From: CBDCWT01 sp965223305
GTDB taxonomy: Bacteria > Planctomycetota > Planctomycetia > Pirellulales > Pirellulaceae
Direction: 5' to 3'
Length of the DNA stretch: 64,000 bases
NCBI GenBank assembly: GCA_965223305.1
Contig: CBDCWT010000046.1
Span: forward strand, 124,001 to 188,000
Position numbers and translations under genes: made by a program. Under the pieces are notes generated by a model that worked only from the letters and a program-made list of their open reading frames with translations, did no database searches and was not told the DNA's origin. Of this stretch, positions 8,468 to 18,452 are shown piece after piece (positions within the stretch are counted from its first letter, which is position 1; each line of letters begins with the position of its first letter).

Positions 8468-9344
8468 ATGTTTGAGCGCGTCGCAACCGGCTGGCAACTC
8501 GTCCAGCAAAGTTGGCAGGTCTTAAAGCTCGACAAGGAGCTGCTGTTGTTTCCGGTGCTGAGTGGGATCGCGTGTATGCTGGTCATGGCTACTTTCGCGG
8601 TTCCGCTTTGGGCGACCGGCTTTGTCGAGGTGGTGATGGACGAGCAAGCAGCGGGAGGCGGTATCGGCCAGGCCAATCAGGTCGTCGGGTATCTGGTGCT
8701 GTTCGCGTTCTACGCTGTCAACTACTTCGTGGTTATTTTTTTCAACTCGGCCTTAATCGCCTGTGCGATTATTCGCTTCAAAGGAGGGAATCCGACATTG
8801 AGCGATGGGTTCTCGGCCGCTTGCTCGCGGCTTCCGCAGATCAGCGGTTGGGCACTGGTGGCGGCCACGGTTGGTTTGATCCTCAAGATCATCGAATCTC
8901 GTTCCGAACGCGTCGGGCAAATTGTGGCCAGCGTTTTGGGGGATGGCCTGGGTCGGCGGTGACTTATTTTGTGGTTCCGGTAATCGTTGTCGAAAAACTA
9001 GGGCCTCTTGCCGCTGGTAAGAGGTCGTTCGAAGTCCTGAAACGGACTTGGGGCGAGTCGCTGGTCGCCAACTTTGGCGTGGGTATCAATCGTCTTCCTG
9101 GCCACGCTGTTGGCCGTCGTCCCGGCAGTTTTGGGCGTCTTCGCGATAGCGAGTGGCATGACCGCGTTGGGGATTGTGGGGCGATCGCAGTCGGGGTCAT
9201 CGCCTTGTTGTCGATCTCACTGGTTCTGCTTCTGCCGCGCTGAACACGATTATCATGGGCGCCCTCTACCTCTATGCTGCCGAAGGCACCGTGCCCCAGC
9301 AGTTTGACGACGAGGTTTTTCGTACTGCTTTCGCACACAAGTAA
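8468..9344 (+). pseudogene. Multi-pass membrane protein (DUF6159-like), several frameshifts
   Basis: The start ATG at 8468 has AGGAG 8 nt upstream. The first frame runs to 8962 (MFERVATGWQLVQQSWQVLK, then several membrane segments). Conserved-looking protein then continues in other frames: TYFVVPVIVVEKLGPLAAGK from about 8960, VSIVFLATLLAVVPAVLGVF from about 9085, AIAVGVIALLSISLVL from about 9182, and SALNTIIMGALYLYAAEGTV to a TAA at 9342. At least four shifts are needed. The first three are explained by extra G in short G runs (8939-8944, 8951-8953, 9081-9083). Either a recent pseudogene or base-calling error; see the finding. The family name is from memory and moderate in confidence. Confidence 0.7.
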
Positions 9345-9382
9345 CTCCCTTGCTGCCACGAACCGGGTTCTAACGGTCCGTC

Positions 9383-10783
9383 ATGACCGATCTCTGCTAT
9401 CTGTCTGTCGACGAGCTGTCAGAGAGTATGGCGTCAGGTCAGCTGACCTCGAAGCAGCTGACCGAAGCGTTACTCGATCGCATCGAACGGCTTGACGACA
9501 AGCTGCACGCGTTTGTGACGGTCTATGCCGAAGATGCATTGCAGGCGGCCTGCCGCGGCCGACTTGGCGCTGCGATCGGGGCACCGACTGGGACCTGCGC
9601 ACGGGATCCCGGTCGCCGTCAAAGACATTGTCGACATCGAGGGTCGTGTCACCACCGCGCGGTTCTCAGGTATGGGCCCGATCGTATTTCGCCGGTCACC
9701 GCCACGTTGGTCAAGAACATGATCGCCGCCGGGATGATCATCCTGGGAAAGACGCATACGGTCGAGTTCGCGATGGGCAGTTTTGGGACGAACCAGCATA
9801 TGGGCACACCTTGGAACCCCCTGGGATCTGGAACGGCAGCGGATCCCCGGCGGTTCAAGCGCCGGATCAGGAGTCAGTGTTGCAGCGGGCATGGCCCCCT
9901 GGGCCATCGGCACCGGACACCGGCGGCTCGGTGAGGCTGCCCGCTTCGTTCTGCGGGAATCGTCGGTCTGAAAACGACCATCGGTCGAGTCAGCTGCAAG
10001 GGCGTACTCCCGCTCAGTACGACGCTCGATACTCCCGGTCCGATGTGCCGTTCTGTCGCGGACGCGGAGGTGTTATACGACATCCTTCGGGGCTCAAGAC
10101 CACGCGGATGGTTTGGACATGATCGACCGGATGGCCGGCTGCGAGCTGGCGTCGCTGGGACTACGGCTCGCACGTTTACCGGCGTCTGAAACGTGAGCAC
10201 ATTGATGCGGAAGTCTTGGACGCCTATGACACTTCGCTCGAACTACTGTCCACGCTAGGGGCTGAAGTCGTCGATGTCACGCTGCCTCGACGTCTTGCCG
10301 ACTTAGGAGATCTGGTGGGCCGCATCATTGGAGCCGAAGGTTACTCTTTTGTGGGGCACACTGACGGACGACATGAGCCTGCCGGTAGACGATGACGTGC
10401 GGCCCCGTATCGGACTCGGAAGAGATATGAGCGCCCAAGAGTATCTGCTGGCGATCCGCGAGCAACAGCAACTCAAGTGTGAATTTGCCGAGGCGTTTTC
10501 CGGTATCGACGCGCTGCTGACGCCAACCACGGCAACCGCGGCTCCTGAGGTCGACTCAGTGGATCAATCCGGCACCGCCGCGTTGCTTACACGATGGGTG
10601 AACTTGATCGAGGGCTGCGCCCTGGCGTTGCCGAACGGAGTGACTTCTGGTGGCCTGCCGACATCGCTACAGATCGTCTGCCGTGGCCACGACGAGCAGA
10701 CGGCATTGCGAATCGGGTGGGCTTTCGAACAAGCGACCGACTGGGCGCGGAGGCCTGATCTAAGCACGCTCGGAAGCTCCTAG
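9383..10783 (+). pseudogene. Amidase-signature (GatA/AtzF-like) gene, many frameshifts
   Basis: The N-terminus MTDLCYLSVDELSESMASGQ reads from 9383. The rest is split over three frames with at least seven shifts to 10350, after which the C-terminal 130 residues (SAQEYLLAIREQQQL... to TSLQIVCRGHDEQ) are open. Amidase signature parts survive in pieces: GIPVAVKDI with the catalytic Lys (9603), GGSSAGSG with the cis-Ser region (about 9848), and GGSVRLPASFCG with the Ser nucleophile region (about 9917). Removing one G at about 9914 restores GTDTGGSVRLPA, and one G at about 9957 restores CGIVGLKT. An intact amidase would have about 460 residues. As printed it cannot make a full-length enzyme. Confidence 0.8.
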
Positions 10784-10841
10784 CTCGAAGCAGATCTCGC
10801 CCCTCTCGTGCGCACGAGATGTCGAATTTGTCGGGTTTTCG

Positions 10842-10896
10842 TAACCCGAAGCGTCAGCGAGGGGGAGTTGGTGTACCAACACAACTTGTTCCCTCG
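10842..10896. repeat. R3 inverted repeat, right arm truncated
   Basis: AACCCGAAGCGTCAGCGAGG starts the left arm. The right arm stops after CCCTCG, where a fragment of the 174-bp miniature element begins. Complete copies of R3 are at 28791, 44947, 45080 and 53503. Confidence 0.7.
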
Positions 10897-10916
10897 ATCT
10901 TCATGAATAATCCGGG
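10895..10916. mobile_element. Right-end fragment of the 174-bp miniature element
   Basis: CGATCTTCATGAATAATCCG then GG, followed by CTAG, identical to the right end of the complete copies at 25445, 39444 and 48462. Only the terminal 22 bp remain. The CTAG after it supplies the TAG stop of the 2507-residue minus-strand gene. Confidence 0.75.
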
Positions 10917-13900
10917 CTAGTCAGTGGACCCGCGCATGGCAGGTAATTCCGTGTTCGCCGCGTAGTACGTTGCTATGCCAGCGACAAGGGAGAGCATTCC
11001 GAGAACCGGGAAGAAGCCTAGTAGGCTAGCGCATCCTGCGAGCACGAGTGCGATGCCGCGTGCTCGTCTGCTGAGCGAGCGGTTGAGCCAGCGTGCCACC
11101 CGCCACAGGAGATAGACACCTGCCGCGACGGCCAGAATCGTGAGCAGCTGACGAAAGCGATCAACGTGTGTCGTTCGTACAGCGCGGGCGGTGATCACCA
11201 CTTCGCCGCGCGGCGTGGTAAAGAGGAATTCTTTTCCCCGCTCCGCGAACTCGACATCAAGGCTGCTAAGGCCCAGATCGTGCCTGGGTTGACTGGCCGC
11301 TGCCCGGCGCTCGCCGGCAGTTCGGCCCCCCGCACCCAGCGCTTCCCAGCCAGTGGCCTCGTCATCTTCTTCGACCTCAACGTCCACGCCCATCATACTC
11401 ATCGGGTCGGACTGGGCCTCAGGCGCTCGCGACTCTTGAAGCTTCTGCTGGTAGCGCCAGAGCTGGCGGCCCAGCCCCTCGCCCCTGGCACCCTCTTCAC
11501 GGGGGCGAGGTGTCGCCGCCTGCTTTGGCCGACTGTCCGGCGGCGCGAGCGTGAGGTCCCAGAGCTGCCTAGTGGCTTCCTTCTCTTTTGCGGCGCTCTT
11601 GTTTTCTGCGGAGGGCGTTGTGAGTCGTGAGTTTTCTGCATACTTCTCGATTCCGTCGTTGCTGAGCTGATGGCCGGCTAGCCAATCCCGCTCGAAGCGT
11701 ACGCCGCGATCGTTTCCAGCGGTTTGCTCCCCGTCGGGTGCAGCAAAGTTGTTTCCAAGTTCGATGACCGCGTTGTTGGACTGACGCACGCCCTGTTGCA
11801 TGCCGAGGCTGCGAAGTTTCCGCCGATTGAAGGAATCATCAAACCGCTCCACTTCGCTCTGCGAGCTGAGAATCTGCCGCTCCGCTTCTTGGCGAGCGGC
11901 GGTGTTGCTGAGGATCTCGCGCTGCAGTGTTTCGTTGTTCTTACGATATCGGTCCACCAAGTAACCTTCCAGATTGGCAGCCGCTTTGACTGCCTTCTTG
12001 AGGTTGTTGGCTGCGCGGACCTTGGTGAACTTGTCGACATCTCCGCTAGCCAAGAATTGCTGCAACGATTCGATTTGACGGGTTTGGTACGAAAGGAGTC
12101 CGGCTTCCAGCTCGCCGCGGCTGACCACTCGCTGCGTGGTTCCGTTGAAATCAAACCAGCGATGTGACTGAGGTAGGCGAAGTCGAACTTGACTCTCTTC
12201 GACATTGATGTTCACAGTTCGAATGAACGGGAAGCTGAAGCGGTCCAACCCACGAATGGTCCGGAGCTGCCCTCCGTACTTGATCAGCACCTCGTAGTCC
12301 AAGTCTCCCTGGGCCGTCTTGATCAAGGGGATCCGTACTTGCCGGCCCGCTCCAGCCCCCGCTACGGTAGCTGGCTTCACCGGTTGTCCCGCGACTGCTG
12401 CAGTCCACAACTCGGCATCCGGGGGCAGTTGAAGTTCGAGATACTGTTCGGTCTTATTGTCGATTCGATAGGACTGCCGTCCCCGAAATGCCCCTTGGGC
12501 ATCGCACAACAAGAGTGTCTCGGCGAGCCGGATGCGGGCATCAGCAGTTTGAACTGACCGCCGTTGGCGAGTGTTGATAGTAAACTGCGGTGCGATGGCA
12601 GCATCCCGTACGATGAAGGCCTGGGTAATCGTGGAGCCCAGCACCTTGGCCAGCTCGCGCCATTCAGCCCGTTGCCGTTTCAACTCGCTGATCTCCGCAG
12701 TTTCGGATACGACGACTTCGTCGCGCCCGGCGTTTTCCAGCACGACGAAACGCATTTCCGGCCTACCGGTCTCGACCAGGGGCAAGACCGTTTCAATTGG
12801 ACCTTGTTCGAGAGCGCGATCACGCTCGACGACAACGATCAGCTGCCCGATGACCTCGTCCTGCAACTCCAGACGAACACGAACGAAGTCCGGATTCTCT
12901 GTCAGCGGTTCGACCGTCTGCTGTTTCAGGTGCGGTACCGAAATCCGCGCGGCGCTCATCCAAGCAGGTACTCGAAAAGTAATCTCCCGAATACCGGCCT
13001 CTCGGATCTGAAATCTCAGGAACAAAGTCGTTTCGACTGCGCGGCTTGTGACGCGAATGTTGGTAATTGTAAAGTGGCTGACCTGAGGCTGACGGCGTGT
13101 CGTGCGAATCACACCCGAGTATTTCGGCGTGCGATATCGCAACGCCAGCCGTGCCCAACGCCTTTGCTCGCTGTTGAGCCAATCGTGCACCTTCTCGAGC
13201 AGCACCGGTTGGCAGCCCTGCAGTTGCTCTGCTCGAACATCGAATGAGGGATCGACCTGAACGACCAGGTGGCCTGTTTGCTGTTCTACGTCGAGCACCT
13301 CGAGGTGAGGCAGGGGAATCTCGCTCATTTCCTCGTTGCTCGGCAACCGACCACGAATAAGCAGCGAAAACTTCCCTTGATTGCCGGTTTTGTAGAACAT
13401 CGTCAGCACCTGCCGCGCGCCACGTTCGGCGAGGGACCATTCGAATTCGCCTGGAGCTTGAACGTCAACGAGCTGCAGGCCTTCGGGCAAGATCATCTGG
13501 GCATGGTGGACGGGCCGCCGCTTGGCGGCGAAATTCAGGCGAGCCTCGAAAGTAGCGTCGGCCTTCGCCAGCTTCAACAACGCCTGGACGTCGACGCCGG
13601 GCAGGTCGTCGTACGAGCGTGCCGCGAAATGTAGTGAGAACTCTTCGGACGCGAAGCGAAATGCCTGGTGATTGCGAATGCCCAGCGGACTATCGGCTAC
13701 CGTACTGCTGACCACCTCTGCCGCGGCGGCATCGTCCATTTCCGCCCGGCTCAGACCCTCAACTCGCTCGCTCTGGAGATTCGTCAAGGGACTTCGGCGG
13801 ATGAGTAACAGTCCACGGTGTTGCACGGCGTCTGGTACGGAAACCTTGGGAACGGTGAACCGTGTAGGCTGCACTCCGATCGTGATTGCACGTGAGAGCT

Positions 13901-16900
13901 TTATGGTGAGCGCCTCGGAGTTCGTTGCTGGACGTAACAAAGTCACTTCCACTCTCTGCCGGTCCAACTCGGTCACGCTTCTCCAGCCGCGAACATTGTC
14001 ACCGTTCACTTCTTCAATTAGGTAATCTGACGGTACCAGCAACGTAAACGACTCCCGCTGGCTCTGGCGGAGGGCGAACTGTAGACGCCAATTGGCGCGA
14101 AGAGCATCTTCTTGGATGTCAACAACAGCGGCGGACGTGGCCGTCAGGGTCTGGTCAACCTGGCCGATCGAGATCGCGGGTCGCCAACGGAGGCTGAACT
14201 GACCGTCCCGGCGGACCGCCGTTTCGATGGTTTCGTTGTCTTGCTGCGATTCAAAAGTCGTGCGATCGGAGATGCCGCGCACGTGCAACTCGGTACCAGC
14301 TTTTGGAACCTCAATTGACAGCTGTGTTGCGGCCGCGGTCGGCAAGCGAGCCGCGGCGGTACGCCAGCCGCCACGACGTTGCAGTCTGACGCGCAGGGAG
14401 AACTCGAATTGCTTTCGCCCGCGGCCCGACGTGTAGATGACCAACATTGATTCCGGCCGGCCAGGCGGTAGTCTCACGGAAGCCTGCGAATTCGGTTCAG
14501 AGGTGGGAGCCCTCGGAGCCACCACCCGGATTTTCGCTGGTTGGCCGTCCAGGAGTGCCTTCGTCAGCACGGCACCCTGCAGTGGCAGCATCACCTCCAC
14601 GTCCTCGTCGACGAAGACGTCGATCTGTAGAACACCTTCGACTAGCAGCTCTTCGCTCTCGGCCAACGTGGTGCGGTAACTGCCCCCCGCGGTCGCAAAC
14701 GCGGCCGGTGGGCGAAGCTGGCCCGCGGCCTCGTCGGGATTCGCCAGCGTCCAGAGTTGGAGGTACTTCCTGTACGGAACCAGCACTTTGTCAGCTTCGG
14801 CAACACCATCTTCGACTGACGCGTCGTAGGGAATGATGATCGCGTCATCCGGAAGACTGACTGGATCTGGTTGAACCAACGATAAGATGTCGTCGATGTC
14901 CGAGACGGTGACCTGCCCGTACCCGACCGACGGCAACAAGGTCGTGATGAGAAGCGTCGCTGCAGCAGCGGATCCCCAGGATGCGACTCTGCCTGATATC
15001 AAGTTGCGCCACTTCCTCAGCAGCGCCACGAGGACATAAACGAAAATCAGCAAGGCGGCCGCGAAGAAGGGGCGGTCAAAGGTGTTTCCCAAGTCAATTT
15101 CGCTGAAGCTGCCGACGAGCAGTGGCAACAGCAAGAACACAGCCATCGTTGCGATCACGTAGTAGACCTGCAAGGTGTGACGGCGACCCGCTATCCCCAG
15201 CCCGAGCAGAAACACCAGCAGGGCAATGGCCCAAGAGAGGAACTCGAGGCGAGCCCGATCTACCAGTGTGGCGGCAACCAGTGGCGCGGTTCCCATGCTG
15301 TGGAAGGTGACCTGTTCGCCCGTCTGATCGAGCTCGATCGGCAAGCTGCGGACCCCTTCGAGTGCCCAATAGGCCTTGCCCCGACCGGGTGTGATCTTCT
15401 TACCCCCTAATCCACCCGCCTGCTGGTTGGCCGCTCGCAACGATTCGGAGAGTTTCTCTGAACGAGTATTTGGTTCCCCGGTCAGGGCTTCGAAGCCGGT
15501 GGTCTCGTCCGAGAACGCTGGCGCGGCGGCGTCGCCAGCCGCTGCAACGGCCGGTTCCCGCGTGGACTCGGCGAGGCTGCCCGTGGTTGGAGAGCGGGCC
15601 GAGAGAAGGAACGGGGAGCCTATACCACCCGCCATCCGGAAGGCAATTCTAGCCAACCGCGCCATCGGAGAGACGCCCGATTTGGGGTCAGTGAAGACGG
15701 TGCCTTGCGTTCGTACGACCTGCTGACCCGCTGGCAGGATCAACCGCCACACAACATCCGCCATCGGCACGCGCACCGTTTCCTCACCGCCTGAGCCGGC
15801 TGGTAGCATCAGGACCGGAGCGGCGGCTTGTATGTCCGAGACAAATGCCGAAACGGGGTTCGGTGTCTGAAAGACCACCTGCAAGTCCCTCAGCTTCTCA
15901 TCGGAGCTAGCCGGGAAGTTGAGCAGCAGTCCATCGCCGTCACGCTGCGGCGCCGCGGGAATTCCGTCCACCCTGGCGGACCAAAGTTCTGCTCTGTCCG
16001 GCAACTGAACCTGCAGGTAGCTGGTCTTAGTCCGCAGTAGATACCTAGCTGCTGTTTGCGCAACGCCGTTGGCCGAGACCATTGTGATTAGCTCGCAGCG
16101 CTGCACGATCGCTGCAGGCATTGGATGTCCCAGGCGGCGCGCCACATCGACGCGAACTTCGCCACCGCGGTTGTCTAGGCCGAACACGCCGAGCAGCCGC
16201 CGTCCGACTTGGTACTCCGCGTCCACTAACTCTCCAACGTCGACGCGCCGTCCATCCGTGTCTAACGCCGTGTCAAAGTCTGCCTTCCCTTCGACGGCGA
16301 CAATCCCGGTCTGATGGTCGACTCCCTCAGCGCGTGCCAACGGAAGGACGAACCCGTTGAGCTGCTCGCCGACTTGCTGGCGGAAGTCTACGGCTAGCCT
16401 GACTTGATCGCGATGCCGCTCGGACAGGTGGACGGTCCAACGTCGTTGGCTCCCGTCTTCTTCAGCCTGATATTGCCTAACTCGGACACCGTCGAGACCG
16501 CGAATGGCGACATCCTGAGGTGTCGAGCTCGGAAGCTGGAACGCTAGCCGACGTGTGCCCGCATTGTCGATATCGAACAGCAGCTCGTAGTGAGCGAACA
16601 ACCCTTCCGGCTCCAGCCGCAGAAAGTTGAACACGCGAGCGGTGATGGTCGGCTGCCGACGAATCACGGTGATCGTTGCCGAGTAGTCCGGCCGCTGATA
16701 ACGGAAGGCCAGCTTGGCTGACGACAGCTGTGGACCGAACTGAGAATTGCTCTCGTTCAGCACAGTCAGCCCATCCAACGCTTCCGGCTGTACGCGCAGG
16801 TCTTGACTGGCTTGAACTGCGATTGCGCCATGCTGATTGCCGGCGCCGAGCACGTGGATCTGTGGAAACTCGATGAGCTGCTCTCTCCACTCGGAGAGCC

Positions 16901-18440
16901 AGTCGGCGGGTGATCGCGTCGCTTCAACGAAAAAGCTGGTCGTTTGCCCGGGTGCGACGCCGCTGGGCAATCGTACGTGAATCCGATCCGGCAGCTGCTC
17001 ATCCGCGGGTAAGAGGTCGTACATCAGTGGCTTACCATCGGCCGCCACCACCCGCTGGACATCCCACTCCGAGCCTAGGGCGACATCCACGTCAAATTGT
17101 TTTTCAACTCTGGCTTTCAGATTGACTCCGCCGCGCAGATGATGGGCAGTCTCGTCGACTGTCAGCAGGACGTGCAGATCGACATCTGGTTGCGACGGCG
17201 GTTTCTCGAAGCGGGCGTTCAACTCGAAGGCGTTTTGCGGTGCGTAATGCGCAGCAATGGGGCGAACCGGCGGCACACCTGGCTCTCTGCGAAACACACT
17301 CTCGGGCAGCGCGTTTCGCAGGATGTCGGTGTCGATCGGAATCAGACCATCTGCCCCGATCCTCGCCACTTGAAGCTGTTCCTCCAGCAACAACCCCAAC
17401 ATTGCCACGTGGCTGTGGACGTCTAGCGGCTCCAGCCGCGGCATTGTCCAATCGCCATTACCACCTTGGTTCTTGGTGGCTAGCACGTTCAGCACGATGC
17501 CGTCAGTCACAGCATCGCGGAGCCGAACCTCCAGCACCGCCTGTTCCCCTTCCGATCGTATCGCCCATCGTGAGATCAGAGGTGACTCGATCGATGTGAT
17601 CTCGAATTCCCTGGGAACCGTGAACCGCAATCGGTCGATTGCTCCCTGCAGGACGTGCAGAGAGAACCTTGCGTGCAGGCGCTCGTACGACTGAGTTACC
17701 TCATCCACCACGACACTGCGCGCCGTGACCACGCTCTGTTCTCGCAGGTGGCGATTGTTGAGCGACAACACGAGCTCCAACGGACCTCGACCGGGGACCA
17801 GCTCAAAACGGGTCTCGTTGAGATCACGGTCCACTTGCCTAGAGAGCACTCCGGCGCCGCTGCGGAGTTCCACGTCGCCAGCAACCCGCAGCTTTAGTTG
17901 CGTCGCCGGTGGCGTCGGCAAGTGGAACGCCAACCGCTGCTGCGCCGCGTTCGTCTCGATCGGAGCGACGAGTTTCAGCTGCAGGGTATGCCGCCCCTGG
18001 CCCTCCATGAACACATCGATCGCACCTTCGCCTTCCTCACTTCTGGCTAGCGGGGCCGCCTGGCCATCGAGCAGGGCTTGCTGCACTCCGACGCCCGCCA
18101 GGTGAACGCGGTGGGTGTGCAGCCCGGGAGCCAACACTTCGAAATCGAGGCTCCCTGAGATCAAAGCGCGTTCTCCCGCGATGACGGCTTCGTAGTTGGC
18201 GGCGACGAGCAGTAGCTTGTGGGGTGACTGCGCTTGGGGCGAACGGCGAGCTCGCCGAAGCAAATCGTCGTATTCTTCACGTGATAGGAACACTCGTTGT
18301 GGTTGAGCCTCGATCAGGACGTTGAGATCTTCGTAGGGCACGAAGATCTCGCGGACGACCGGAACCCGTTCAGCACCACCAACGGCCGCGGCGCAAGAGA
18401 CGACTGTCAGCATCGTCAACAATAAAGTCCTATGCGTCAT
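10917..18440 (-). CDS. Giant two-module exported membrane-anchored protein, planctomycete-type, function unknown
   Basis: The ATG at 18440 (2507 residues) is preferred over the GTG three codons earlier because GGAGG lies eight bases upstream. A signal peptide covers residues 1-25. Near residues 31-64 is the motif REIFVPYEDLN...VFLSREEYDDLL. A long beta-rich region follows, then four or so membrane segments (about 1063-1180). The last of these (about 1155-1180, ASWGSAAAATLLITTLLPSV) looks like a second signal peptide. Then the motif recurs (AIIIPYDAS...VLVPYRKYLQLW, about 1200-1230) and the module repeats. Near 2170-2260 is a charged, probably coiled-coil stretch, then a low-complexity linker, and finally two or three membrane segments. 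The shared modules show kinship with the upstream gene 18430-21927, with which it is translationally coupled. Most of the chain should be outside the cytoplasm. I recognise no enzymatic motif; a structural or envelope role is inference. Confidence 0.85.
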   Translation of the reverse strand: MTHRTLLLTMLTVVSCAAAVGGAERVPVVREIFVPYEDLNVLIEAQPQRVFLSREEYDDLLRRARRSPQAQSPHKLLLVAANYEAVIAGERALISGSLDFEVLAPGLHTHRVHLAGVGVQQALLDGQAAPLARSEEGEGAIDVFMEGQGRHTLQLKLVAPIETNAAQQRLAFHLPTPPATQLKLRVAGDVELRSGAGVLSRQVDRDLNETRFELVPGRGPLELVLSLNNRHLREQSVVTARSVVVDEVTQSYERLHARFSLHVLQGAIDRLRFTVPREFEITSIESPLISRWAIRSEGEQAVLEVRLRDAVTDGIVLNVLATKNQGGNGDWTMPRLEPLDVHSHVAMLGLLLEEQLQVARIGADGLIPIDTDILRNALPESVFRREPGVPPVRPIAAHYAPQNAFELNARFEKPPSQPDVDLHVLLTVDETAHHLRGGVNLKARVEKQFDVDVALGSEWDVQRVVAADGKPLMYDLLPADEQLPDRIHVRLPSGVAPGQTTSFFVEATRSPADWLSEWREQLIEFPQIHVLGAGNQHGAIAVQASQDLRVQPEALDGLTVLNESNSQFGPQLSSAKLAFRYQRPDYSATITVIRRQPTITARVFNFLRLEPEGLFAHYELLFDIDNAGTRRLAFQLPSSTPQDVAIRGLDGVRVRQYQAEEDGSQRRWTVHLSERHRDQVRLAVDFRQQVGEQLNGFVLPLARAEGVDHQTGIVAVEGKADFDTALDTDGRRVDVGELVDAEYQVGRRLLGVFGLDNRGGEVRVDVARRLGHPMPAAIVQRCELITMVSANGVAQTAARYLLRTKTSYLQVQLPDRAELWSARVDGIPAAPQRDGDGLLLNFPASSDEKLRDLQVVFQTPNPVSAFVSDIQAAAPVLMLPAGSGGEETVRVPMADVVWRLILPAGQQVVRTQGTVFTDPKSGVSPMARLARIAFRMAGGIGSPFLLSARSPTTGSLAESTREPAVAAAGDAAAPAFSDETTGFEALTGEPNTRSEKLSESLRAANQQAGGLGGKKITPGRGKAYWALEGVRSLPIELDQTGEQVTFHSMGTAPLVAATLVDRARLEFLSWAIALLVFLLGLGIAGRRHTLQVYYVIATMAVFLLLPLLVGSFSEIDLGNTFDRPFFAAALLIFVYVLVALLRKWRNLISGRVASWGSAAAATLLITTLLPSVGYGQVTVSDIDDILSLVQPDPVSLPDDAIIIPYDASVEDGVAEADKVLVPYRKYLQLWTLANPDEAAGQLRPPAAFATAGGSYRTTLAESEELLVEGVLQIDVFVDEDVEVMLPLQGAVLTKALLDGQPAKIRVVAPRAPTSEPNSQASVRLPPGRPESMLVIYTSGRGRKQFEFSLRVRLQRRGGWRTAAARLPTAAATQLSIEVPKAGTELHVRGISDRTTFESQQDNETIETAVRRDGQFSLRWRPAISIGQVDQTLTATSAAVVDIQEDALRANWRLQFALRQSQRESFTLLVPSDYLIEEVNGDNVRGWRSVTELDRQRVEVTLLRPATNSEALTIKLSRAITIGVQPTRFTVPKVSVPDAVQHRGLLLIRRSPLTNLQSERVEGLSRAEMDDAAAAEVVSSTVADSPLGIRNHQAFRFASEEFSLHFAARSYDDLPGVDVQALLKLAKADATFEARLNFAAKRRPVHHAQMILPEGLQLVDVQAPGEFEWSLAERGARQVLTMFYKTGNQGKFSLLIRGRLPSNEEMSEIPLPHLEVLDVEQQTGHLVVQVDPSFDVRAEQLQGCQPVLLEKVHDWLNSEQRRWARLALRYRTPKYSGVIRTTRRQPQVSHFTITNIRVTSRAVETTLFLRFQIREAGIREITFRVPAWMSAARISVPHLKQQTVEPLTENPDFVRVRLELQDEVIGQLIVVVERDRALEQGPIETVLPLVETGRPEMRFVVLENAGRDEVVVSETAEISELKRQRAEWRELAKVLGSTITQAFIVRDAAIAPQFTINTRQRRSVQTADARIRLAETLLLCDAQGAFRGRQSYRIDNKTEQYLELQLPPDAELWTAAVAGQPVKPATVAGAGAGRQVRIPLIKTAQGDLDYEVLIKYGGQLRTIRGLDRFSFPFIRTVNINVEESQVRLRLPQSHRWFDFNGTTQRVVSRGELEAGLLSYQTRQIESLQQFLASGDVDKFTKVRAANNLKKAVKAAANLEGYLVDRYRKNNETLQREILSNTAARQEAERQILSSQSEVERFDDSFNRRKLRSLGMQQGVRQSNNAVIELGNNFAAPDGEQTAGNDRGVRFERDWLAGHQLSNDGIEKYAENSRLTTPSAENKSAAKEKEATRQLWDLTLAPPDSRPKQAATPRPREEGARGEGLGRQLWRYQQKLQESRAPEAQSDPMSMMGVDVEVEEDDEATGWEALGAGGRTAGERRAAASQPRHDLGLSSLDVEFAERGKEFLFTTPRGEVVITARAVRTTHVDRFRQLLTILAVAAGVYLLWRVARWLNRSLSRRARGIALVLAGCASLLGFFPVLGMLSLVAGIATYYAANTELPAMRGSTD

Positions 18441-18452
18441 GGCTTTCACCTC
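18430..18452 (-). promoter_or_regulatory. Coupled stop/start with internal ribosome binding site
   Basis: On the minus strand, GGAGGTGAAAGCCATGACGC then ATAG carries, in order, the Shine-Dalgarno of the downstream gene, its ATG (18440) and the upstream TAG stop (18430-18432). The overlap is 11 nt, which implies near-stoichiometric synthesis of the two proteins. Confidence 0.75.
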
